The notes beneath the pieces were generated by a model, which had not been told where the DNA came from, ran no database searches, and saw only the letters and a list, made by a program, of their open reading frames with translations. Source: Candidatus Tisiphia endosymbiont of Sialis lutaria (GTDB lineage: Bacteria > Pseudomonadota > Alphaproteobacteria > Rickettsiales > Rickettsiaceae). Taken from it: DNA of 64,000 nucleotides. This document shows positions 31,589 through 39,681 of the stretch, one piece after another. How positions within the stretch are numbered: the stretch's first letter is position 1; each line of letters starts with the position of its first letter. The translations under genes were made by a program, and so were the position numbers. The stretch lies in assembly GCF_964026535.1 (NCBI RefSeq), contig NZ_OZ032153.1, positions 620,001 through 684,000 of the forward strand. Direction: 5' to 3'.

Positions 31589-32497
31589 CTAAATCCTCAT
31601 AATCTTGTCATAATCTTGCATAGGTTGTAATGCTGCTACAATAATTGGAGTAACGGATATTATATGAAATTTAGAAGGTAAATCAGTAGTTTCTATAGTA
31701 TCGGTTATATAGATGTTCATTATATCAGAATTCTCAATATTTTTCTTAGATGCCCCAGAAAGCACAGGGTGAGTCACAAAAGCATCAACAGATAATGCTC
31801 CTACTGCCATTAATAGCTTAGCCCCCTTGCAAAGGGTTTCTCCACTATCAACAATATCATCAATTAATAAACAATGCTTGCCTGAAACGTTACCTATTAT
31901 TTCTGACATTTGGCATTGATCCGTGCTATCCCTGCTTTTATTAATAACAGCCATGTTGATGTTAAAAAGCTTATTAACTGCACCTATACGTACAAAACCA
32001 CCAATATCTGGAGACACAATAATAGCATTATTATAGTTCTTAATAATCGGAGCAAATAAACTGATTGGCTCAAGATTTTGTATAGCAATTTTAAAAAACC
32101 CCTCTAATTGCTGCGAATGCAAATCAACAGTTATTATGCGATCAACCCCAGCAATTTCCAACATATTTGCTACCAAACGAGCAGGGACTGGAGAAAAATT
32201 ATCATATCTACGATCTTGGCGACTATAGCCCAAATAGGGTATAACCGCAGTCACTTTTGAGGCTCCTGCTCTTTTTACCGTATCCACTAATAATAAAAGC
32301 TCCATTAAGTGGTTATTAGTTGGTCTAGAAGTAGATTGCACTATAACAACATCACACCCTTGTACGTCCTCAAGGATTTGTACTTTTGTCTCACTATCGT
32401 CAAAAGTTGTAATGTAAGTTTCCACATATTGACAATTTAGCTCCTTAGCTAAATGTCTAGCTAATTTTTTGTGACTAAGACCTGCAAGAATTTTCAT
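31589..32497 (-). CDS. prs: Ribose-phosphate pyrophosphokinase
   Basis: Makes PRPP from ribose-5-phosphate and ATP. The flexible-loop region SRQDRRYDNFSPVPARL, VDLHSQQLEGFF and the PRPP-binding loop CLLIDDIVDSGETL are present. 302 residues, slightly short. PRPP normally feeds de novo and salvage nucleotide synthesis; no such genes are seen in this window and the Tlc carrier imports nucleotides, so what uses the PRPP is not evident. Confidence 0.92.
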   Translation of the reverse strand: MKILAGLSHKKLARHLAKELNCQYVETYITTFDDSETKVQILEDVQGCDVVIVQSTSRPTNNHLMELLLLVDTVKRAGASKVTAVIPYLGYSRQDRRYDNFSPVPARLVANMLEIAGVDRIITVDLHSQQLEGFFKIAIQNLEPISLFAPIIKNYNNAIIVSPDIGGFVRIGAVNKLFNINMAVINKSRDSTDQCQMSEIIGNVSGKHCLLIDDIVDSGETLCKGAKLLMAVGALSVDAFVTHPVLSGASKKNIENSDIMNIYITDTIETTDLPSKFHIISVTPIIVAALQPMQDYDKIMRI

Positions 32498-32527
32498 GCT
32501 AATTAATATAATTTATCAAACTCATCG

Positions 32528-32590
32528 TAGTATATACTAATTATGATGTGCACTAAGCATTTTATGAAAAATATTTTTATTATTTTTATA
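32528..32590. repeat. Repeat type C fragment
   Basis: TAGTATATACTAATTATGAT... followed by TTTATGAAAAATATTTTTAT; same start as the copies at 26470 and 39164. A decayed type B arm (TCATTGCGAGAGGGCG, about 32618) follows before thiN. Confidence 0.75.
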
Positions 32591-32695
32591 CTAACCTAAA
32601 TATCCTTACTTTATAAGTCATTGCGAGAGGGCGTAAGCCTCCGAAGCAATCTATTTTAATCGTTTTTCTTGTCGGCACTAATTCAGGTTAATTGA

Positions 32696-33469
32696 CTATA
32701 TAATATCACTTCCATAATCTTTCATTTTTTCTAAATAAATCATTACCAATGATAGACCACTATGTACCTCTATAGAAACAGTTTCGCAAATAGTTCTATT
32801 AAAAGAAGAATTAGTACCCGGAAATGACATCTGATAATGCTCTAATTCCCATTTTAAGCCTTTAGTAGAAATTTGTGCTGATGAAAATCCAAGTAATGAG
32901 ATTTTGGTATCTACAGACAATGTAAAAACCCTAGTCTCTCCAGCCTTAATTACGTACCCTACAATAGACGGTGCATAAAAAATGCTACCATTTTTAAGAA
33001 AAATACTAATATTATTTAATATATGATCAATATATCCTCCACTCATTCCTACAATTATAGCTGGTAATAGATTTTTATTCTCAAGATATTGTAGAGATTT
33101 TTCAAAATCACAGCTGTTCTGATCTGGTACACGAATTACTTCAGTATAGTCAATTGATGAGAAGTTGGGGACGTCGTCACTCGTCGCTCGCCTATTACTT
33201 ATAGGCGTCGCTCCATCGTTCCTAGCCCCAAATTCTCCTGAATTGCCTATAGTATACAGTAAATCGACTTTTGCAGAATCTAAATCACCAATCACAACTT
33301 TTGGTATTATACCAATCTTGTACAAAGAATTTATTGCTCCATCAGCAGCTATAATAGGCAAGCCAATGTCAAAAAATGACTTATCAGGCAAGTCACCATT
33401 TAAAGCCAATATAGAATGGTATAGACCGATATCTATATGTTCATAAAAAGCTCTGTATCTATCTTGCAT
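32696..33469 (-). CDS. thiN: Thiamine pyrophosphokinase
   Basis: Converts thiamine plus ATP to thiamine pyrophosphate. Family motifs: IIAADGAINSLYKIGIIPKVVIGDLDS (substrate/ATP site), QNSCDFEKSLQYL (the NDFEK-type motif) and IVGMSGGYIDHILNNI. The 257 residues include about 36 from an in-frame type A repeat (33145..33252), leaving a normal 221. The C-terminal stop lies in a decayed repeat end. ATG at 33469 overlaps the upstream SemiSWEET-like gene, and both sit behind a TPP riboswitch. Confidence 0.93.
   Translation of the reverse strand: MQDRYRAFYEHIDIGLYHSILALNGDLPDKSFFDIGLPIIAADGAINSLYKIGIIPKVVIGDLDSAKVDLLYTIGNSGEFGARNDGATPISNRRATSDDVPNFSSIDYTEVIRVPDQNSCDFEKSLQYLENKNLLPAIIVGMSGGYIDHILNNISIFLKNGSIFYAPSIVGYVIKAGETRVFTLSVDTKISLLGFSSAQISTKGLKWELEHYQMSFPGTNSSFNRTICETVSIEVHSGLSLVMIYLEKMKDYGSDII
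33145..33252 (-). repeat. Palindromic element type A inside thiN
   Basis: About 108 bp, inserted just after the GDLDSAKVDLLYT segment and translated as GEFGARNDGATP...NFSSIDY in the thiN frame. One end is slightly changed (AATTGCCTATAG). Confidence 0.92.
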
Positions 33470-33724
33470 CGTAGTAACATTTTTGAATAATAGATATTAT
33501 ACTGATTATGAGTCCGGCAACATTGCTAAGAACGACAAATATTGAACCTTGGCAATAGCCATGAACAATCCATGCAACTGAGCAAATAAGGTAATTTACT
33601 AGCATCATCATAGATATATCATGTGTGTGGATTTTGTTATATATGCTTTATAGACCTGCGGCAATAGACCTATCAGAGATGTAATTAAGGCAATATAGCC
33701 AAAAAATTCTTCAATACTGTACAC
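33459..33724 (-). pseudogene. SemiSWEET / PQ-loop membrane protein, frameshifted; probable thiamine transporter
   Basis: Two frames make one small three-helix protein of about 88 residues. From GTG at 33724: VYSIEEFFGYIALITSLIGLLPQVYKAY, containing the PQ-loop motif (GLLPQVYKAY). After a shift near 33621..33629 the next frame gives DISMMMLVNYLICSVAWIVHGYCQG and SIFVVLSNVAGLIISII, ending at 33459. Order, length and the PQ-loop match SemiSWEET half-transporters. A Shine-Dalgarno sequence GGAGGG lies four bases before GTG. The stop overlaps thiN by 11 bases. The TPP riboswitch and thiN neighbour suggest thiamine as substrate (inference). Either a one-base loss or a two-base gain broke it; a sequencing error is possible. 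Confidence 0.8.
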
Positions 33725-33811
33725 ATTTCCCTCCGTTTGTATTAACAATATCAGGTTCAAAGGGTTGTTTATTAACTCTCAGCCTTAGTCTCCTATGGCA
33801 CCCCTAATGTG
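33722..33811 (-). promoter_or_regulatory. TPP (thiamine pyrophosphate) riboswitch
   Basis: The minus strand reads AGGGGTGCC, then GGCTGAGAG, then ACCCTTTGAACCTGAT, then TTAATACAAACGGAGGGAA: the conserved TPP aptamer (THI box) in full order and spacing. The closing helix pairs CACATT (33811..33806) with AATGTG (33727..33722), and this second strand holds the GTG start codon of the SemiSWEET-like gene, right after its GGAGGG. Ligand-bound RNA should therefore hide the start site, giving translational shut-off when TPP is plentiful. Confidence 0.95.
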
Positions 33812-33882
33812 AGTAAAATTATATATTTAAAGTAGATTAGTTGTCAAGATGTTTACAACAGTATCATTTGAGATTTGAGGGC

Positions 33883-33989
33883 TATAGTCAATTGATGAGA
33901 AGTTGGGGACGTCATCACTAGTCGCTTGCCTATTACTTATAGGCGTCACTCCATCGTTCCTAGCTCCAAATTCCCCTGAATTGACTATA
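33883..33989. repeat. Palindromic element type A, intergenic
   Basis: Full element, TATAGTCAATT ... AATTGACTATA, with the usual central palindrome. Confidence 0.9.
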
Positions 33990-34022
33990 TCTTTCAAAAA
34001 TGTCATTGCGAGGGGGCGTAGC

Positions 34023-34233
34023 CCACAACTGTTGAAAGTTAGAAGGTAAAGCGGGTTTTAGATAGGTTTTCTGTCATTGCGAGACCACGTAGTGGTCGTG
34101 GCAATCTATCTTTGGTTACTTTTATGGATTGCTTCGTCGACCTAAGGTCTTTCTCGCAATGACGTTGACCACATACGATTTTTAAACTATCCGGTCTAAA
34201 ACCGCTTCCTCTTCTAACTTTCAACAGTTGTGG
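34023..34233. mobile_element. MITE-like element with long terminal inverted repeats and 8-bp target duplication
   Basis: Begins CCACAACTGTTGAAAGTTAG and ends with the exact reverse complement of that stretch (perfect 23-bp ends, further imperfect pairing inward). It is flanked by GGCGTAGC on both sides (34015..34022 and 34234..34241). Removing element plus one copy restores a normal type B hairpin arm (GAGGGGGCGTAGCCAACGAAGC). Its own middle holds another type B hairpin (34072..34164). No coding capacity. Confidence 0.85.
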
Positions 34234-34305
34234 GGCGTAGCCAACGAAGCAATCCAATAAGTGTGGATTGCCACGACCATTACATGGTCTCGCAATGACA
34301 GATAA

Positions 34306-34398
34306 CGTCATTGCGAGGAGCTACTTTAGTAGCGACAAAGCAATCCACAGAATAAATTTTATGGATTGCCACGCTCACATACATTCGCTCGCAATGAC
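34306..34398. repeat. Hairpin repeat type B
   Basis: CGTCATTGCGAGGAGC ... GCTCGCAATGAC with inner GCAATCC / GGATTGC arms. Confidence 0.85.
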
Positions 34399-34520
34399 TC
34401 TTGGTGATCAGATTTTTTCACTCATCACAAGAAAATAGCAAAAAAATCGTGAACGATCATATCTAAACTGCAACTGTAGTCCTAATTCAGAGCGATTATT
34501 GACAAAGGTTTATGATTAAT

Positions 34521-35033
34521 CTATACAGAGGTTTCACTCCATTGATTATCATTATTTCCTATAATCTCAACAACATCTTCTTCCTCTATAAGTCCAAGCT
34601 GAGTAGTAAGGTCTGTATTGTTAATAGCATGATTAATAGGGAAGAATAAATTCTTTATCTGTGACAGTTCAGAACTATCTTTACACTTACTCAAGATGTC
34701 ATTACGCTCAGCTATATTTGCCTCCTTAATTACCTTAAGATAAAGTACTGGTAAAGATTTTAGAGGTAATAGTTCATTACGCAGAATAGTAATAATATGT
34801 TTTATATGATCTAATTCATCTCCTATTTTTCTTAACTTCATTTCATGTAAAACACATAATATCTTTTTTACTTGATCATCATACTCTGGTGGTACAGAAC
34901 CTGTTACTTTAGCTAAATGATTTGAGAATACTGAATTTTTTGATAGCTTATTAAAGAATTCTATAGTAAACGAATCAAAGAAGGAATCATAGATAAGATT
35001 GAACACTAAATTGTTTATTCGATTTTTACTCAT
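34521..35033 (-). CDS. Hypothetical protein, perhaps a C-terminal remnant
   Basis: The frame is open from 35141, but its first codons come from a type B hairpin arm, so the ATG at 35033 (MSKNRINNLVFNL) is offered as the start, giving about 170 residues. The 13 codons just upstream of that ATG (LRGLCELINRDIP) read as ordinary protein, so a longer gene may have lost its 5' end to the repeat. The sequence is helical, with no membrane segment and an acidic C-terminus (EEEDVVEIIGNND). Not recognised. Confidence 0.5.
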   Translation of the reverse strand: MSKNRINNLVFNLIYDSFFDSFTIEFFNKLSKNSVFSNHLAKVTGSVPPEYDDQVKKILCVLHEMKLRKIGDELDHIKHIITILRNELLPLKSLPVLYLKVIKEANIAERNDILSKCKDSSELSQIKNLFFPINHAINNTDLTTQLGLIEEEDVVEIIGNNDNQWSETSV

Positions 35034-35100
35034 TGGTATATCTCTATTAATTAACTCACATAAACCTCGTAGCAATTTAAAAATTGCCAAAAAGTACAAG

Positions 35101-35300
35101 ACGTCTATTAGCGAGAAGGCATAAACCAAGAAGCAATCCATTTCTAATCACTTTCCTGGATTGCTTCGTCGGCTACGCCTTCTCGCAATGACGCATGTAT
35201 CTATAACTCGTCATTGCGAGACCATATAATGGTCGAAGCAATCCATTCATGGTCATTTTTTGGATTGCTGCGTCGCCGCAAAGCGACTCCTCGCAATGAT
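35101..35300. repeat. Two adjacent type B hairpins upstream of the hypothetical gene
   Basis: First hairpin about 35101..35193 (GCGAGAAGGC...TTCTCGCAATGACGC, left arm worn); second 35209..35300 (CGTCATTGCGAGACC ... CCTCGCAATGAT), ending 4 bases before the ubiD stop codon. Confidence 0.8.
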
Positions 35301-35303
35301 ATT

Positions 35304-36785
35304 TCAGGTACCCAGCATACCCCAAATTTTATCAATTTTTTCAATGACTTCACTAGTCATTTCTATTTTCTTTCCCCAAGCTCTATTAGTCTCTGGGGAT
35401 ATTTTATTAGTTGCATCTATCCCCATTTTACTACCAAGTCCTGATACAGGGGATGCAAAATCAAGATAATCTATTGGCGAATTATCAATAAACGTGCTAT
35501 CTCTAGAAGGATCGCTCCTAGTTGAGATTGCCCAAGCTACTTCCTTCCAATCTCGAATATCTATATCATCATCTACCACAATAATAAATTTGGTATACAT
35601 GAATTGTCTTAAAAACGACCAAATCCCCATCATTATTCTTTTTGCATGACCTGGATAAGCCTTGCGGATAGATACAATGGCAATTCTGTAAGAACAACCT
35701 TCAGGCGGTAACCAAAAATCAACGATTTCTGGAAATTGTTGCTGAATTATCGGAGTAAATATTTCATTTAATGCCACGCCAAGTACCGATGGTTCATCTG
35801 GAGCTTTACCAGTATAAGTGCTTAAATATATAGGTTGCTTTTTCATGGTAATAGCCTTAACATTAAAGACTGGAAAATATTCAACGTCATTATAGTAACC
35901 TGTATGATCACCAAATGATCCTTCTGGTAGATATTCATCAAAACTTACATGCCCCTCTATAACAATTTCGCTATAAGCTGGCACTTTCATATCTATACTA
36001 ACACAATTTACCAATTCAATTGACTTGCCTCTTAATAATCCAGCAAAATTATACTCAGACATATTATCAGGCAGCGGCATAACAGCCGCCATAGTCACAG
36101 CAGGGCTTGCCCCAATAACCACTGCAGCAGGAAAAGGCTCTTTTTTTGCTGATGATTGCCAACGTTTATGTTGTTGTGCTCCACCTCGCATTTTAAGCCA
36201 TCGCATAATAAGTTTGTTACGCCCAACTACTTGCATTCGGTATATACCGAGGTTAAAATTATCTACCTTCTCTAGACTAGGTCCTTTAGTAACAACTATT
36301 GGCCAAGTAATTAATGGCGAAATATCAAGAGGCCAACAGGTTTGTATCGGTAATATATTAACATCAGGATCATCAATTATAACTTCCTGGCAGGGAGCTT
36401 TTGATAACATTTTTGGCGACATAGCCAACATTCTTTTTGCCAATGGCAACATGGCAAAGGTTTCTTTAAAGGAAGAAGGTAGTTCGGGGGCTTTAAGAAA
36501 AGCTAGCAATTCTCCGAATTTCCTTAAATCTTCTTTACGTTTCAACCCAAGTCCCAAGGCGATTCGCTCAGTACTAGCATATAAATTAGTTAGAACTGGC
36601 ATATTAGACTTAGTTCCATCATTTTTAATAACATTTTCAAACAGCAGAGCCGGACCATCTTGTATTAAAATTCTTCTACTGATTTCTGTTATTTCAAGGT
36701 TAGATGATACGGGATAGGATATACGCTTAAGAAGCCCATTTTGCTCGAGGAGTTCTATAAATTGTGGTAAATCTTGGAAACTCAT
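35304..36785 (-). CDS. ubiD: UbiD family 3-octaprenyl-4-hydroxybenzoate decarboxylase
   Basis: A 493-residue prenylated-FMN decarboxylase of the UbiD family. Typical stretches: [22 protein letters not shown], the metal/cofactor site region [26 protein letters not shown] (E and the GDHTG motif) and [19 protein letters not shown]. In ubiquinone synthesis it removes the carboxyl group of the prenylated ring. It needs the flavin prenyltransferase UbiX, not in this window. Overlaps the LptF/G gene by 4 bases. Confidence 0.93.
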   Translation of the reverse strand: MSFQDLPQFIELLEQNGLLKRISYPVSSNLEITEISRRILIQDGPALLFENVIKNDGTKSNMPVLTNLYASTERIALGLGLKRKEDLRKFGELLAFLKAPELPSSFKETFAMLPLAKRMLAMSPKMLSKAPCQEVIIDDPDVNILPIQTCWPLDISPLITWPIVVTKGPSLEKVDNFNLGIYRMQVVGRNKLIMRWLKMRGGAQQHKRWQSSAKKEPFPAAVVIGASPAVTMAAVMPLPDNMSEYNFAGLLRGKSIELVNCVSIDMKVPAYSEIVIEGHVSFDEYLPEGSFGDHTGYYNDVEYFPVFNVKAITMKKQPIYLSTYTGKAPDEPSVLGVALNEIFTPIIQQQFPEIVDFWLPPEGCSYRIAIVSIRKAYPGHAKRIMMGIWSFLRQFMYTKFIIVVDDDIDIRDWKEVAWAISTRSDPSRDSTFIDNSPIDYLDFASPVSGLGSKMGIDATNKISPETNRAWGKKIEMTSEVIEKIDKIWGMLGT

Positions 36786-37864
36786 ATAATTTTACGGAAA
36801 TATAAATATAGACTTAAAATAATAGCAATAATCATGTTAGCATAACAAGCAAAGATAAAATTTAAATCTTTTGAAGCAAGATTTTGTAATACAAAATGCA
36901 AGTATGTGATAATTATGGCAGAAATTGCCGTAATTAGAATCTGTCTTAAACTAGATTTTTTATTATAAGGCTGTCGTAAAAAAACCGATAATGTAAGAAA
37001 GACCAATACAAAATTATACATAGGCCAAATCAATCTTTGGTGTCCCTCAGCAATTAATTTAATCTTCCTTTGCTCTGATAAAATATTGTTGGGTTTTAAT
37101 AATTCATCAATATAATACTCATTGATTTCTCGACTATATTCATCCCTTACCAAATTTTTACTATTATTACTAACTAATTCTACGGTTAAAAGCTCGAATG
37201 ATAAGTTACTTAAATTACCATTATGATCATATGCCTGCCTAACTCCATCTTTTAACTGAAAAGATGAGCTGTTATTATATATTGTAAACATCCCTGATTT
37301 AGAAAACAAGATTGCATTGTTATCACGCTTACGATTATCAAAAATGATTAAACTTTTCATAGTACCATTAGGTAATTTCTTATCAAAATAAACTGTTATA
37401 TCTTTAGAAATTGTATTAAATGTCTTTTCATCTAACATATTGGATGCATAATTATTCCTCATAAAATTAAGATCTGATTTAAGTTTGCCATAAGATAATG
37501 GCAATAAACTAGTCGAAATATAATAAGCAAATAACGTAATCATCAGAGCTACCATCAATGCTGGGCTAGCTAGTTGGATATTATTTAATCCCAAATTTTG
37601 TAAAATAATTATCTGACGTCTCTCACTCAAAGCATTATAAGTATAAATAACAGCAACAATAGTTGCAAAAGGTAATAAAATAAACAACAAAGATGGTATT
37701 ATTAAAATAATTAAATTTAAGAAATCCTGAACTTTTATGCCCTTATCAATTAAGTACAACATCTTTAATATCTGGGTAATCCATACAAGGCTAGTAACCG
37801 AAAAAATAATTATTACCAAAGATGGTATTATATTTTTTATTATATAACGTTTATATATCAACAT
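36782..37864 (-). CDS. lptF: LptF/LptG family LPS export permease
   Basis: A 360-residue membrane protein with three N-terminal helices, a large extracytoplasmic beta region and three C-terminal helices, the LptF/G layout. The N-terminus [25 protein letters not shown] and the coupling-helix region [15 protein letters not shown] are characteristic. I favour LptF over LptG but cannot separate them with certainty. It works with LptBCAD to move LPS to the outer membrane. Confidence 0.82.
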   Translation of the reverse strand: MLIYKRYIIKNIIPSLVIIIFSVTSLVWITQILKMLYLIDKGIKVQDFLNLIILIIPSLLFILLPFATIVAVIYTYNALSERRQIIILQNLGLNNIQLASPALMVALMITLFAYYISTSLLPLSYGKLKSDLNFMRNNYASNMLDEKTFNTISKDITVYFDKKLPNGTMKSLIIFDNRKRDNNAILFSKSGMFTIYNNSSSFQLKDGVRQAYDHNGNLSNLSFELLTVELVSNNSKNLVRDEYSREINEYYIDELLKPNNILSEQRKIKLIAEGHQRLIWPMYNFVLVFLTLSVFLRQPYNKKSSLRQILITAISAIIITYLHFVLQNLASKDLNFIFACYANMIIAIILSLYLYFRKII

Positions 37865-37918
37865 TCTGTAATCATTTATAGTCTTTCAAATATCTATACC
37901 ATGCAAAATTATCGATAA

Positions 37919-39004
37919 CTAATGCATAAAATCAAAGTCTTTTCCTTGTTGAATATATTGCCTTATTCTTGACATTAATTCTTGGAAATACACCAAATTA
38001 TGCCAAGTCATAAGCACTGCTCCTAAAATCTCTTGGCTCTTTACCAAATGATGCAAGTAAGCTTTATTATAATCCTTACATGTTGGGCATGGGCAATCAT
38101 CTTCAAGCGGCTCCTGATCATCCTTATACTGACTATTGCGAATATTTACTACACCATATTTGGTGAAAGCTTGACCATTTCGACCAGAACGCGTTGGAAT
38201 AACACAATCAAACATATCTATTCCCCTTGCAACTGCCCCAATAATATCATCTGGTTTACCAACCCCCATAAGGTATCTGGGCTTATATTTAGGTAATAAA
38301 TCTGGAGCATAATCTAGCACTTTAAACATTATTTCTTGTCCCTCACCTACTGCCAGCCCTCCAATAGCATAACCTTCAAAATCTAATTCTACCAAATTCT
38401 TTGCTGACTCGGCACGCAATTCCTGATAGATATTTCCCTGTACAATACCAAATTGACCATAACCTTCTCTTTGAACAAATGCTTTTCTCGATCGAACTCC
38501 CCATCTAGATGTTAATTCCATCGATGATTTTGCTTGCTCAAATGTTGCCGGATATGGGGTACATTCATCAAACGCCATGGTAATGGTACTATCTAGAAGA
38601 TATTGGATCTCTGTTGCCCGCTCAGGACTTAATATATGCTTACTACCATCAATATGCGAGTTAAAAATCACCCCTTCTTCTGTAATCTTACGTAATTTTG
38701 ACAGGGACATTACCTGAAAACCACCTGAGTCGGTAAGTACAGGCTTTGACCAATTCATAAATTTACGTAAACCGCCAAACTTGGCAACTCTTTCAGCCCC
38801 TGGTTGTAACATTAAATGATAAGTATTACCAAGTATTATATCAGCTCCGGTAGATTCAACTGCTTCTGGTAACATGGCTTTTACCGTACCTTTCGTGCCG
38901 ACCGGCATAAAAGCTGGAGTACGTATTTGACCATGCTTAGTAGTTATAATACCAGTTCTGGCTTTTTTATGTTGAGATTGTAAATCAAATGAAAATTTTT
39001 GCAT
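37919..39004 (-). CDS. tgt: tRNA-guanine transglycosylase
   Basis: Exchanges G34 of GUN anticodons for a queuine-family base. Active-site stretch [23 protein letters not shown], the second aspartate region [21 protein letters not shown] and the zinc site CPCPTC...H ([12 protein letters not shown]). 361 residues, no insertion. No preQ1 synthesis gene is seen here, so the base may be salvaged from the host. Confidence 0.95.
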   Translation of the reverse strand: MQKFSFDLQSQHKKARTGIITTKHGQIRTPAFMPVGTKGTVKAMLPEAVESTGADIILGNTYHLMLQPGAERVAKFGGLRKFMNWSKPVLTDSGGFQVMSLSKLRKITEEGVIFNSHIDGSKHILSPERATEIQYLLDSTITMAFDECTPYPATFEQAKSSMELTSRWGVRSRKAFVQREGYGQFGIVQGNIYQELRAESAKNLVELDFEGYAIGGLAVGEGQEIMFKVLDYAPDLLPKYKPRYLMGVGKPDDIIGAVARGIDMFDCVIPTRSGRNGQAFTKYGVVNIRNSQYKDDQEPLEDDCPCPTCKDYNKAYLHHLVKSQEILGAVLMTWHNLVYFQELMSRIRQYIQQGKDFDFMH

Positions 39005-39681
39005 ATTATATTTACCTAAACTAATTCAACGCATATATAATCAATTCAGGAGAATTGGGTATAGTCAATTGAGAGAAGTTGGTGACGTCGTCGCTCAATG
39101 CTCGCCTATTACTTATAGGCGTCGCTCCATCGTTCCTGCTACCCAATTCCCCTGAATTGACTATAGTATATACTAATTATGATATGCACTAAGTATTTTA
39201 TGAGAAATATTTTTATTATTTTTATTGACTCACCTTACGCATGGCGTTTAAAAGTCATATAGAAAATAGCTTGGCGTCATTGCGAGAAGCTACTTTAGTA
39301 GCATTGAAGCAATCCATGAGAATTATAGTCAATTGATGGGAAGTTGGTGACATCGTTGCTCAATGCTCGCCTATTACTTATAGGCGTCGCTCCATCGCTC
39401 CTGCTACCCAATTCCCCTGAATTGAATTGACTATACCATAAAAAATCCCAATTTGCATAATATTTCGTGATATTTTTACATCGCGTTTTCGTTAATATAA
39501 ATTAGTATATTTTAAGATTATAGGTTAAGGTTATAAAATAAGTTTCTTTATAAAAATAATGCTTGCAATATTAATTATATCTGATAACTTGCATTCAGTA
39601 ACCCGTTTAATACGGTGAAAAATTACAAACAAATTAGTCTATCCCACTAAAACCATTAACTTTTAATATAGGTAAAAAACA
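39005..39681. repeat. 677-bp gap: two type A elements around repeat type C, then the LRR gene leader
   Basis: A type A end fragment (about 39038..39059) abuts a full type A element at 39060..39166. Repeat type C follows at about 39164..39316, almost identical to 26470..26631, then another type A element at 39324..39435 with a small AATTGAATTG duplication in its end. From 39436 to 39681 the sequence is unique and AT-rich and must contain the promoter of the LRR gene. No gene is seen. Confidence 0.85.

Larger units (their letters stand above)
33812..34520. repeat. 709-bp gene-free, repeat-rich gap upstream of the thiamine operon
   Basis: Holds a type A element (33883..33989), a type B hairpin (34001..34299) interrupted by the MITE-like element at 34023..34233, and another type B hairpin at 34306..34398. 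After 34400 there is about 120 bp with no feature I can name. The thiamine operon promoter is probably between 33812 and 33882. The open frame across 34039..34311 is entirely repeat. Confidence 0.8.

Noticed and set aside
34039-34311. 90-codon open frame upstream of the thiamine operon
   Set aside because: Lies wholly in type B hairpins and the MITE-like element; peptide is repeat translation only.
36025-36717. 230-codon plus-strand open frame inside ubiD
   Set aside because: Shadow of the well-supported ubiD gene on the other strand.
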